From NCBI GenBank assembly GCA_039105265.1, contig JAPFFF010000015.1, forward strand, positions 1,550,001 through 1,614,000: DNA of 64,000 nt, read 5' to 3'. The first letter of the stretch is position 1. Each line of letters starts with the position of its first letter. Made by a program: the position numbers and the translations under genes. The notes under the pieces were generated by a model. That model was given only the letters and a program-made list of their open reading frames with translations, was not told the origin of the DNA and did no database searches. The DNA is from Tritrichomonas musculus. Its lineage: Eukaryota; Parabasalia; Tritrichomonadida; Tritrichomonadidae. Shown here piece by piece: positions 39,401 to 47,241 of this stretch.

Positions 39401-42400
39401 AGAAATTAGGAATTGAAATTCCTGTTTGATTTCCGTTAAAGTGGAAGAAAGATGTGGAAATTGAGGACGAATTTGGCCGAACAATTTTATTATTAATTTT
39501 CTCGTTTTCGTCACTTTTATTCAATATAATATTGAATATTTTGATGAACTTGGATACATACCATGGCCTTTGATTATTGACCCTTTTTTGAAGCGTAATT
39601 AGTACTTCAAGGAGAGTCCGTGGCTTGCAAAAACTAGAAGTGACGGCTTGGAATGTGTTGAACATCAAATCAATGTTTGATTGCTGTTCTAATGTCATCT
39701 TCCTAAAGTCAGGATATTTCTGAATCTCAACAATAAACAAGCTCAACAACTTCGACTTGTAAATTTGGATCTTGTTCATCAAAGACTGCATTGTTATCTC
39801 GTAAATCATCATGAATATCTTGTAGTACTGTTTCCTATTCAACAAGGCGACGTGAAGGAACGGCAGTGCCTTGTTATACTTGATATCGGCAACGATATTC
39901 TTATCGGCAAGGTCAATTTCTTTCTCAAAAATTAACATGAGAAGAAATTTGACGGTTTGATCGTCCAATTCAATTGAATTCAAAATTTGTGCCAATTTTT
40001 GCTTCTTCATTGATCGAACAAACCTCTTCTTAAATTCATCGTTGTCCTTCGTTAGTCCACAAATAATGAACAGGATGTCGTTGATGATATCCACTTTCTT
40101 TTGGTTGTCTATCGGCAAAATTTTGTTAGGGATCTCACAAATAATTGAGGGGAAGAAATTGTTCACTAATGAATTAGCAAACACCGACGGTTTATGGTAA
40201 ATGCATTCACCAAAAACCGTCAGAAGGTTATGTAAAACATTCAAACAATACGATGAGTAGTCAAAGTTGTTCCCTTTCAAATCTTTGACGGTTGGATTCT
40301 TATTGACACTATCGGCAAGATTTTGAATGGTTGTAACGTACGTCGTGATGATGTTGTCAACGTCCGGATTGTAGTTGATTAGATCAACAGATGACGCTGT
40401 TTCAAACGAGCTCAAGGCCTGCTTGATTATTTCAATCAGGAGGGAGAAGTAGTCCTCTTCAAAGAGCCCGTAATTGAAAATGAAATCAATGGCGGTTAAT
40501 GATGAAAATAAGGCTTGAATGTGTGACGGTTTCTGTGAAAATTGGACAATAAGCATCATCGAGTTGTATCGATAAGCTTGCACATAGTCAGCAACAGTTG
40601 ACTGTGATTCAGACTGTTCGTAGAAGATGTAGTAGCTTCTCAATCTTTTCAGATACTTGCTTGAAAAAGTGTCAAAAAAGAGGGACGAATTCAATGCTTT
40701 AATGGCCAAGTCAGGCTGAATTTGATAGAATAACCGTAGCATCGATATGAAAAAGTTCGATACTTGCGGTTGTACTGAATTGTCGATTTTCTTCGTGATC
40801 AGGTCAATAAAGGTCTCTGAAAAAGTTTGGAAATGCTTGCAATATAACGAAAGAATCGACTTTCGTAAATTTTCATACAATTCAAGGTCGGATGGCAGAT
40901 TCTCAACAATGTTGAACAGGGAGTCGTTATCATTGTAGCTCAAGAAGGCGTACAAAACAGATGACTTGAGGGTTGGATTTGTGAAGTAAAAATATTTCTC
41001 ATCAAATACAAAAATATTGAATAGATCTTCAGAAAAAGTTGTATCGTTAGAACTTTTTGAGACACTCACAAAATTGAAGTAATCAGCGAAGTCCTTCGTT
41101 GAGAGATTCAGAAGAACATTCATTAAAATGAGCATTTTTGCAGCGGATTTCATCGTTCTGCTTTCTCTTATTTGATTCAAAATTATAAAGGTTAATTCTT
41201 TGAGTAGAATGATCAAAAGTATCTTGTGCTCATAATTATTGACTTGTTTAATGAATTTGTTTAGATGGGCCGCATCGTTGTTGAATGAAATTAAAGTATA
41301 TTCAACGATCGATCGAAGATCTTTCCGAATTATGTCAGTTGACAGTTGCTGGAGATTTGAGAAATGTTGGTTCGTTGATTCAATGATGGATGAATCGGTT
41401 TCCTTGTAATTTTTATCGTTGTTGAATAAATTTTTCTCTTTTTCTGAAAATTTTGAAAAAATTTCTTGCTGAAGGGAATTTGTCCATTTGCTGGTATCAA
41501 TTAAATAGTCAATAAAAACAGCAAAATCTACTGGAATGCCATCAAACATTTTTTGATGATATTCAATTAATTTCGTAAAATCATTATTAAAATTATTAAT
41601 TTTAACAAGTTCGTGAGAAATTAAAAACATTTTGTCCATTAAAAAGAAAATAAAGCTTATTGTTAGATTATCATTGTTGCTATTTTGTTCTTGCAGCAAA
41701 ATTTGATTTAATGACTTTTTGATAAAATATGATGTTGTTTTTATAAGAGGTCCGTAAAAAAATTGAATATCATGACGTGATATTGATATGTTAATCTTTG
41801 TTAATGCGCTTATAACATGTTTTAAATGAGAAATTGAGTTTTGATCAAAATATATTATTTGTTCAATAAAATGAGCTTGAAGAAATGATTGCATTTCAAA
41901 TGTTGTGAAATTCTGCTGGTTTGTGAGAGTTTCATCAAATAAATAATTAATGCAAATTTTCGATAAATTTTCGATAAATTGATTAGATTCTAAATCGATG
42001 GAATGACCTTCATTTGAAATATGTACATTAATTGTATTCGTAAGATCATTAAAAACAATCGATAATAAAAATATTGCTTCTTCGATAAAAGTAAGTGGAA
42101 TACTGAATAAAAAGCTAAGTAAACTCAAAAATTGTTCATCCTTGTCGTGCACTAAACTATCGGTATTAAATATGTTTATGATCAAATATCTATATAAAAA
42201 AACTTCAATATTTGTGGGTAAAGCTCCATTTGCATTTTTGGTTTGAGTAAATATTATGTTTAAAGAATCATTAGGTAGTGAGTTAATTTCTTTACTCGAT
42301 ATAACTTCAAAAATTTCCTGGAATTCAGAGAAATCAATTTGTTTTAAATCGATTGATTGCAATAAATCTTGAAAATTAATGTCATCTTTGGAAGGTGGTC

Positions 42401-42620
42401 TCTTTTTTTTGAAAACATTTTTTTTGAGAAGTTTGTTTATTTTATTATTAATGCTATTAAACATATTTGCAATATTTTTATCTTTTATTTCTTTTCCAGT
42501 AGACGTCAAATATTTGATAAAAATATTATAAATAGATAATTTCTTGTTTTTGATTGAAGCATTTGAACCAATATTGTCTGGATTTGTCGCTTTGGGTATA
42601 ATGATTAAACTAGCATTCAT
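33198..42620 (-). CDS. Giant BEACH-WD40 protein (LYST/neurobeachin/LRBA class)
   Basis: 3140 aa from the ATG at 42620. Residues 1-~1040 are alpha-helical, armadillo-like. A concanavalin A-like/laminin-G fold is visible at ~1055-1190 (FFHFNGNQTGISIP, WYTMVLKG). A further helical region follows, then an acidic linker near 2140-2190. A PH-BEACH domain begins at ~2205 (YLFTTKSVLIMV), and BEACH itself spans ~2350-2640, with YPVFPWIL, RDLSKPI, ELIPEFF and LNEWIDLIFGFAQTGREA. The C-terminal ~480 residues form WD40 repeats. BEACH proteins act in lysosome-related and endosomal membrane traffic. G/C content alternates strongly inside the frame. The last 72 codons are duplicated at 31609-31827. Length is typical for the family. 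Confidence 0.92.
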   Translation of the reverse strand: MNASLIIIPKATNPDNIGSNASIKNKKLSIYNIFIKYLTSTGKEIKDKNIANMFNSINNKINKLLKKNVFKKKRPPSKDDINFQDLLQSIDLKQIDFSEFQEIFEVISSKEINSLPNDSLNIIFTQTKNANGALPTNIEVFLYRYLIINIFNTDSLVHDKDEQFLSLLSFLFSIPLTFIEEAIFLLSIVFNDLTNTINVHISNEGHSIDLESNQFIENLSKICINYLFDETLTNQQNFTTFEMQSFLQAHFIEQIIYFDQNSISHLKHVISALTKINISISRHDIQFFYGPLIKTTSYFIKKSLNQILLQEQNSNNDNLTISFIFFLMDKMFLISHELVKINNFNNDFTKLIEYHQKMFDGIPVDFAVFIDYLIDTSKWTNSLQQEIFSKFSEKEKNLFNNDKNYKETDSSIIESTNQHFSNLQQLSTDIIRKDLRSIVEYTLISFNNDAAHLNKFIKQVNNYEHKILLIILLKELTFIILNQIRESRTMKSAAKMLILMNVLLNLSTKDFADYFNFVSVSKSSNDTTFSEDLFNIFVFDEKYFYFTNPTLKSSVLYAFLSYNDNDSLFNIVENLPSDLELYENLRKSILSLYCKHFQTFSETFIDLITKKIDNSVQPQVSNFFISMLRLFYQIQPDLAIKALNSSLFFDTFSSKYLKRLRSYYIFYEQSESQSTVADYVQAYRYNSMMLIVQFSQKPSHIQALFSSLTAIDFIFNYGLFEEDYFSLLIEIIKQALSSFETASSVDLINYNPDVDNIITTYVTTIQNLADSVNKNPTVKDLKGNNFDYSSYCLNVLHNLLTVFGECIYHKPSVFANSLVNNFFPSIICEIPNKILPIDNQKKVDIINDILFIICGLTKDNDEFKKRFVRSMKKQKLAQILNSIELDDQTVKFLLMLIFEKEIDLADKNIVADIKYNKALPFLHVALLNRKQYYKIFMMIYEITMQSLMNKIQIYKSKLLSLFIVEIQKYPDFRKMTLEQQSNIDLMFNTFQAVTSSFCKPRTLLEVLITLQKRVNNQRPWYVSKFIKIFNIILNKSDENEKINNKIVRPNSSSISTSFFHFNGNQTGISIPNFSISDKEEFTFVCRFQLDNNYNNTSISKPTLLYFTTSDNKFKLFFEKSVLSIKHKSNPTKSKGKVTSDIEKVHYPFMPNLWYTMVLKGTSNDKLELFINSSDKPVHSLPIKHCTLDTINSFTVANSSIEKQKGLSCNVSVIYFFNKAMSTDKIKEIMSLPIKFCDLFTPSNQLLYPDLPRALFNDDKFEKSLLFCYNANMYDGQVAVNLVRGNESIATVKGINVPYNSSFTGAITSLGGITAFLPLLEIIDLAPFGTNSSEEDGRSLLNMILEIFISLNHCSIDFENEFCKSDGIQAFAHCISNISKKDIDKFSLPPLYNFYFSFNNEINQAIFLQAFWFNYNVWDKMPVEQHSFLLTNCLQKILSKHYEIFKKYISYSFLVSMFKDIPDDNVRDVYFTFIIMYSKYYFIKEDQKFFLHLSFTSKGVFQGQILKTFYAIMESGNECFYRLYGTNVYSNLIALSTSSNEETRIYVVKILVWMKNSNKKEPIPLNLAILSFIKTLNFENITDRSWIELEKMVLDENKMSERIVELLPLFACYSHFVDPQLPNNFITKLFENSKKNHDNFKLILLSPNWVLNLFYIYLNSKKPIIDLSDNHSLIDYFQNIFIYLLTSQNLDEYRNSLNELYLIQYIHNIETSLFIRQIFNGILQRQESESPYVYKVILPDIFAVLFYIPSISFCNETIIRYDHQKDDLNWIDYISKFNFNSKSTTKSRAVTFSKDDSAENSSQNAIHYSSSDSLIKIKIDFSNLKGTTGMRINSEGKWSDVVLAETFSKRFIEILKSLQGKQVDKVMTVSGHNSYKLSISCFDFFTIIEFILINVGKNAFDTTFSLVSQQFIKSSPNKKQTLQIICYLVSQNIIDNRSEILFNCIKTEFPKEVDGFIKYVKKTSPDEDVRNKLNEKSVQLKFFEYFYKSVDIFELVNNDCVNYFKNTKELNDLAKSALDMIQQESHILMPRYKFVQHFTDLYPFIRLNMKNICLSAYKKVSQEIIGYESGTVERTNLHWRISNRVDYEFRRIYLKVNHHFDYEKYKKLSNSTNKDEMNTALQAISSSSKIKIESSKELIEEEEEQDSDDNDDDVNNIDSLCNYNENDDEDEENEKISPTNSSSFEQNNSNNNNNESSIQMKQKENYLFTTKSVLIMVSKHFSGSLSIDRNKLVFIGKEMNSLMNSTDIPDKYLSSKKKPEEKEENNIIDTSSNTKTIQVQLSDIKWILLRNYLHIKEGIEIFLSDQKSYFFFLTEFNRSTVINYFIKHRKDLPNCSILQTAPEKIRQIMSEFKITESWVNGYLSNYSYLIYLNLFAGRSFNDTTQYPVFPWILNEYNKDEIDLNDESIYRDLSKPILLQNPEKMEKAKETYDMVDNDDEDSKIHNYLFYSNDMDLSILMLRIEPFTTTYLNTQPDFDVGRFPSSISKLFNAATEKNGFELIPEFFTTPEALVNNDHDIVVENDSFKKAILPNWVIDQSPADFIKKHRLALESAYVSSHLNEWIDLIFGFAQTGREAINRLNTYPPKLYPRYMARHRHQIKEDPMLFQDVQNRAFCFGIVPNQLFFEKHPHKATKIPMAVFANSGKFTSKSVDLTEITNSNSDQISLSNSNLNLTASTDNLSLNPSRNSPKPFPLFVEGNESVLIVLTSDSKLTVYSSKNSFQHILNDHSKSGQNAQTRMRANSTQRARRCATDLSSFILLKSRFKNTEMPQNAGDFSLTKRFCFLSNKLVVTSPWESEIRVFKIKPEYFLDLITHSSASASDCIMQDCLDLTYKKSDTGVFSLYSTIQLHCMILMTCKAGPREFLTVSNDFSISKWILQAKKSDTTNDELISTNNNYEFGTSNTPENSLDSPTTAGAAKNQFNRRVRKSSISTLKLVLPFLNRVKMVYKIIPHSTKIVAIGALNKINILASCDKDKNLILSRLDDGVFIRSFKTPHKVKALLVSETPCIVISMTYKNKNEVNNNDDNLSLSNDSTSKYVTTIKTYSINNSKNDNVNEEHIAERNFEKKFLTAWCSIDLCFGCDNYVACCFSDKSLVILSLPMLSVHFKTTLSANATYATFIRPYSVLSVSCKDGSLFKLKC
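34433..34452. repeat. 20-bp perfect palindrome inside the BEACH coding region
   Basis: TTTTGAATGATCATTCAAAA lies in the WD40-coding part and uses the same ATTCAAAA word as the spacer hairpins. It encodes ordinary residues on the minus strand, so it is most likely chance. Confidence 0.4.
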
Positions 42621-43279
42621 TCAATTGTTTAAAAAATGGATTCTGAGAATTTTAATCGTTGTAAGATAATATGACTTAACTTTAATAGCATTTATTTTAG
42701 TATAAAAAATTATAAGAAAAACAAATTTATATTGATACAAATAATATATCACAAATTATTAATCCAAACTTTTTGATAAATCGTCTTTTAATTTAATTGA
42801 ATTTAAAAAATCATTTCAGAATCAAAATAACGTTTTTTTCTTTTTTGATTCTTTTTTGATTCTTTTTGGAGTTTTTAACATTCCTAATCATAAACATCAT
42901 TACACTCAAATGAATGTAACAATAATGTTTTTGAATAGGAATGATATAGTTTTATACTTAAATCATTTCATCATATAAAATTGCACTCATTTCGTACTTT
43001 TGATTTTTATCAGATATCATAATTATTGGTACCATAGTATTAATATTAATTTATTAGATGGTCTTAAAGGCACCATATTTTCTTCATAGAAAAAAAATGT
43101 ATATAATCAATTTGAACTTTGATAAAGCATATTGGATACATATTATATTACCTCTTTTTAGTTGACGGTTAATTTCATAAATAAGATAGAAAAAATCTAT
43201 GTATTAAATCTTAACCATAAGATTTATTTTTAATCAATTTATATTTCAAACAAATAATTAGACTGGAAAATAATTATTA
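42621..43279. other. Gene-free spacer upstream of the BEACH gene
   Basis: Lies between the BEACH start (42620) and the 3' end of the GTPase-bromodomain gene, both minus strand. It contains a short tandem TTTTTTGATTC repeat (42842-42864) and otherwise A/T-rich sequence with no coding trace. Confidence 0.55.
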
Positions 43280-44422
43280 CTATGCTTTCTTTGCTCTGAC
43301 TTTTGATCGAACAAAAGATCTTAGGTAAGTTTTTGCTTCATTTGGCAAATTATTTACATCAACTTCAAGATATTTACCATTAAGTTTTTTTTTAACATTA
43401 AAAAAATCCATGATTTGCGATACTTCCAGTGTATCTTCAACAGAAGACAATTCATTTATTTCAGATACCAACAAACTCTCGTCTTCATCCGTAAATGGCT
43501 TCATATCAGTTTCTGTATATACAATTCCTTCAGGAAACATTTCTCGCATTTCAGGTGGTGGAGCATCACATAATTCGTTAACCTCTTTAATTTTAGAATT
43601 AACTCTACTAGAAATTTTGTTCATTCCAAATGGTGGTAATTTCTTCAAAAGCTTCTTATAAACTTCAAACATTTCATTAATAAAAATCATTGCTTCACTA
43701 GATTCTCCATTAAAAAGTTGAAAGTTTACTTTTATTTGCTCTATATCTTGCTGCCAACTTTCAACAGATTGATATTCATCATTTTCTAGTCGTTTGATTA
43801 TTGTTGATAGAAATTGAGGGTTTTTGACAACATCATAATAATCACCATATTGTCCTTCAGCTTTCACCGGCTCTCTTACTAAAAACGAAGATGGATGATC
43901 TTTAAGCTCTTTCGTAATTTCTAAACAAATTTTCATTACATCTTTTTGATATATAGTAATTAATGAATTAGTAATTTTTTTTGTCATATCACTAATTTCA
44001 GCTTTGTCATTTGTATTTACGATAAAAGATCTAACACCAGATAATCGCTTTTTTTTGGAATTATTATCTGTTGCGAGATCTTTTTTAGTCCCAACGCCAA
44101 AAAATTTACAATCAGCATTTTTATCCTTTTCGAGTTCTTTAATCGTGTTCTGTATATTATTGAAAGAAGAAGAATCAGTTGTATCGTATAAAAAGAGAGC
44201 AGCATGATAATGAACGGTTTTGTTCATATTTGTTGAATCTAATGGATAAAAAATTTCAAGTACAATTTTTCTCTTTTGAATTTCTTGTTTTGTCTCAACT
44301 CGAAAATATTCTAACTGATCGTGACTCATTTGTATTGCATCCATTGAATTGAGCATAGAATGCTTTCCAACCCTTGAATCACCATATAAAGCAATTCTAA
44401 ATGAAAATGGAATATTGCTCAT
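43280..44422 (-). CDS. Fusion of a Ras-like GTPase, a bromodomain and a NET (ET) domain
   Basis: 380 aa from the ATG at 44422. Residues ~7-155 have small-GTPase layout: P-loop GDSRVGKHS (14-22), a hydrophobic strand AALFLYD (74-80) where Rab proteins have their GxxLVYD strand, and GTKKD (111-115) for guanine recognition. The P-loop Ser/Thr after GK is His21 and no clear DxxG is present, so hydrolysis is doubtful. Residues ~160-262 match a bromodomain: DYYDVVKNP (194-202), TIIKRLENDEYQS (207-219), and NFQLFN (233-238) with the acetyl-lysine-binding Asn at 238. Residues ~307-374 resemble the BET extraterminal (NET) domain: FTDEDESLLVSEINEL, then YLEVDVNNLP and a basic end. Bromodomain plus NET is the BET layout (BRD2/3/4, Bdf1) reading acetylated histones; the GTPase head is the novelty. 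Confidence 0.8.
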   Translation of the reverse strand: MSNIPFSFRIALYGDSRVGKHSMLNSMDAIQMSHDQLEYFRVETKQEIQKRKIVLEIFYPLDSTNMNKTVHYHAALFLYDTTDSSSFNNIQNTIKELEKDKNADCKFFGVGTKKDLATDNNSKKKRLSGVRSFIVNTNDKAEISDMTKKITNSLITIYQKDVMKICLEITKELKDHPSSFLVREPVKAEGQYGDYYDVVKNPQFLSTIIKRLENDEYQSVESWQQDIEQIKVNFQLFNGESSEAMIFINEMFEVYKKLLKKLPPFGMNKISSRVNSKIKEVNELCDAPPPEMREMFPEGIVYTETDMKPFTDEDESLLVSEINELSSVEDTLEVSQIMDFFNVKKKLNGKYLEVDVNNLPNEAKTYLRSFVRSKVRAKKA

Positions 44423-45196
44423 TTGGTACTTACATTTTCATATCACATATCGGTAAATCCGATTTTCTTGATATATAATATATTTTTTAATGAATTTATT
44501 ATATTTTGATGATTTATTATTGCCATTATCAATTTGATAAATTTGACTTCAGCCATACATTCAGAATCACTATAGCTCAAAATTTTTAGAAAAAAAAGTA
44601 TAAAAATCAATAGCCGATATATATTTTTGAACTGTACACATTCAAATACAGACGTCTCGATAATGTTTGATTAAGGTTTGAAATAGATATTGAAATGAAA
44701 AAAATTTTCATTATATTGTAATTTTTTTTTTTTTTTTATTTTTTTTCATTCCATTAAACATGAATTGGTTAAAACAATGATTGATTTTTCAAATTATTAT
44801 TTCATTGAAATACAATTATACAATTCAACGATATTTCAATGTAAGTATAACTTAAAAAGTCATTAGTTTTTGATATCTTTGGTAAATATTTCCGAACTTT
44901 ACAAAATTTCCGATTATTTTTAATTTCGCATTATATTAAAATCAAACTAATCATGAAATATGTTTTTGTTTTATAATACTTTTTGTTTAAATTTTTTATT
45001 ATTTCAATTATCTTTTCAAAAAATCATAGATTTGTATTGAATTATAATTGTATTGATTATTTTATATTTGTTTTAATTATTTAATGGAAATTGAGCAATT
45101 ATAAATAGCAAAATTCTTCATTGAGTGTTTATCGAATATCCAGATAATTAATTGATTTTTTGAATGTATATTCAATCTTTGAAATAATTTAATTAA
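44423..45196. other. Gene-free spacer
   Basis: A/T-rich region between the divergent GTPase-bromodomain (minus) and Tubby-like (plus) genes. A T-rich run lies at ~44722-44748. An in-frame stop at 45194-45196 marks the 5' limit of the Tubby-like frame. Confidence 0.5.
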
Positions 45197-46066
45197 ATTG
45201 ATTTTCAATTATCTCTCCAATTTTTTAAATTGATCACGACAATCCATCAACCAAAGAAGCACCGTCATCCTAAAATTGAACTTGACGTATCAGATGATAA
45301 TGATACTAAGGATGCAGGTAATGATATAAATCAAGCAGAGCCTAAAAATGATCCTTTCACAATTGAAGATGTCGAAAGTTCTTTTCATGTTCCTGAAACA
45401 TGCTCACAAAATATTTCATCAGGGCAAAGTTATTTTTCTGCTAATCAAATTTCAATTCGAAAAGAAAAAAGTCAACTCGTTACTCGAAATATTGTAGTCG
45501 AATCTTATCCTACCTACATACTAACTACCAAAAGAAAATATAGGAGAACAGGAAGATCAGCTGTTTATTTGTTCTCAGATATGTCAAGGAAGGTTTTATT
45601 TGAAGCTAAACAAAAGCAAAAAAGCCCAAACGTTTTCGATATTTATACCCCAGGTTCTACAGATTCAGTTGCAGCCCTTGTGATAGGTGATAATGACTAC
45701 TCTTTTAAAAAATATAATCAACGTGGTCCTGAACTATTAACAATCAAATTTCAACCAACGCCAAGGCATTTATTCCGTTCAGCAATAGTTAATTTTATGT
45801 TTTCATCAGCAGATAAAAAACCACAAAGGCTCAGAAGCCGAGACCCTCCATTGAATTCAGATGATAAACCTGTTTTTAACTTTGGAAATAAGTTTTATAT
45901 TGAATCAATGAGAAATATGATCTTGTATAGTCGTCACCAGGACAAAGACTACATAGCAGTACGAAAAACAGATGAAAATGAACTTCAAATAGATACTATG
46001 TTCAGGGCCAACATATTATGGCTTGTTGCTATTAGCCTTTCAGATGCAATTTCACCTGTTTGTTAA
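45197..46066 (+). CDS. Tubby-like protein, frame without an ATG start
   Basis: The frame is open from the stop at 45194-45196 but has no ATG before the Tubby domain. The first Met (~118 codons past the TTG at 45230) lies within the domain. Residues are numbered from 45230. ~1-85 are polar and acidic. ~85-278 resemble the Tubby C-terminal barrel: TYILTTKRKYRRTGRSAVY, FNFGNKFYIES (where Tubby proteins have NFxGRV), and an end helix ANILWLVAISLSDA near the LQAFAIALSSF of the family. Tubby domains bind phosphoinositides and serve ciliary and membrane signalling. ATC at 45233 in TTGATCACGACA is one base from ATG, so a point change is a simple explanation. A non-ATG start, a hidden 5' exon or a pseudogene are alternatives. 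Confidence 0.65.
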   Translation: MDFQLSLQFFKLITTIHQPKKHRHPKIELDVSDDNDTKDAGNDINQAEPKNDPFTIEDVESSFHVPETCSQNISSGQSYFSANQISIRKEKSQLVTRNIVVESYPTYILTTKRKYRRTGRSAVYLFSDMSRKVLFEAKQKQKSPNVFDIYTPGSTDSVAALVIGDNDYSFKKYNQRGPELLTIKFQPTPRHLFRSAIVNFMFSSADKKPQRLRSRDPPLNSDDKPVFNFGNKFYIESMRNMILYSRHQDKDYIAVRKTDENELQIDTMFRANILWLVAISLSDAISPVC

Positions 46067-46531
46067 AATTTGTTTTAGATATAAATGCTTTTTTTTTTTT
46101 GCAAGATATTTATATACATAAATTATTTTTATATTTTTTTAATAATAAACAGAGTTAATCAAATTTCGAAAACTTTTGCTAATAAAAAACAAAAATGTTT
46201 GATAATTGATAAATGAGATGAAAATCATTAAAATTATTGGGCAATGTTATCATTAGTAATTAAAGCAATAATTTATTAAAGCACATAGCGAAACTTTTCT
46301 TTAAGCATCATGGCATAATATCAGAATCCATAAGAATGAATTTTAAGTTGCAAGTCTATATTCTTATTTAATTTCTCAATTCATAGAAAATTCAGATCAT
46401 TAAAATTGATGAATTCAATAAAATACGTTAATTTTTTTTTGGAAAACTTAAATTTTCATCACAACATTCAATAAACAGTTAATTCTAATTTGAAAAATAA
46501 AACTTGTATATAAATTATATGAAATTTTTAG
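46067..46531. other. Gene-free spacer upstream of the ncRNA candidate
   Basis: A/T-rich; no ORF. A TATATAAATTATAT stretch at 46507-46520 lies ~15-25 bp before the structured RNA candidate and could serve as a TATA-like element, though such words are common here. Confidence 0.45.
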
Positions 46532-46685
46532 AAGTGGAGAGCTCCATCCCTCGAATCTTCCGCAATGCATAATCTTTAATTAAACATATATTCTTTCGCA
46601 AGTGCTAGCATCCTCCACTTCCCACTTTGTCCAGGTGGAATATGGACAACTAGGATTCGATCTTTAATGGAGGCATGCTTTTTTT
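46532..46685 (+). ncRNA. Structured RNA candidate with Pol III-like terminator
   Basis: A ~150-bp island of near-balanced composition inside A/T-rich spacer, ending in T7 (46679-46685). Complementary segments: AAGTGGAG (46532-46539) with CTCCACTT (46613-46620); CTCCAT (46542-46547) with ATGGAG (46667-46672); CGAATC (46552-46557) with GATTCG (46654-46659); and a hairpin TTGTCC/GGACAA (46627-46632/46644-46649) with 11-nt loop. The first helix crosses the second and third, so the fold is either pseudoknotted or switches between states. I could not match it to U1-U6, U3, SRP, RNase P or MRP signatures. Confidence 0.45.
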
Positions 46686-47241
46686 GAAATAGGATATTAA
46701 AAAAGGTAAAGGTTCTCTCAATTTACACGACCATTTATCTTCATAAAAAGATGTTTGAAATTTGAGAGTGTTATTCAAAAAATAATCAAAACTTTTTCAA
46801 TAGAGTGAACTTTTTGAGCATGAATGTTTTATAGTAACGATTTTCTCATTTTTAATCAAAAAATAAAAATATATTTCTTCACAAAAATATTTTCGTAATT
46901 TTATATTAATATTCATTTTTAAAATTCATATATATATTTATTTATACTAGAATTAAACAATTTATCAAAAAAAAAAAAAAAAAAAAAAAACCTTACCATA
47001 CATCAATGAATAATCATTTTATTTAGCAAAATACAGCAGTCAAAAATGCATAATAATTCATAAAACGAATTGATATCATAAGTGCTTCTTATATTTTAAG
47101 TTTATAAGCTTCTGCCAATTTTTTTCCAACCACTTCTAAGAATTCAAAAATCCTTTGAAAAAAAGATATTCAGGTCAAGCATTGAAATGACTCAGAAAAT
47201 TTCAATCCAAAAAATTTTAGCTTCTAAAAATCATTTTATTA
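46686..47241. other. Gene-free spacer
   Basis: A/T-rich, with an A-run at ~46967-46990 and paired TTATTCAAAAAATAA-type words near 46770. The last bases, TCATTTTATTA just before the ATG at 47242, resemble a trichomonad Inr. Confidence 0.5.
47231..47241 (+). promoter_or_regulatory. Inr-like TCATTTTATTA
   Basis: It abuts the ATG at 47242 and resembles the TCAYTWYTCATTA initiator. A transcript would begin within a few bases of the start codon, as is usual for trichomonad mRNAs. Confidence 0.4.

Noticed and set aside
33198-42620. Many short plus-strand ORFs opposite the BEACH gene
   Set aside because: Antisense shadows, especially in the higher-G/C blocks where stop codons are rarer.
46980-47010. 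CCTTACCATAC after an A-run, resembling a U1 snRNA 5' end
   Set aside because: No downstream U1-like stem-loops or Sm site, and the match is only a few bases.
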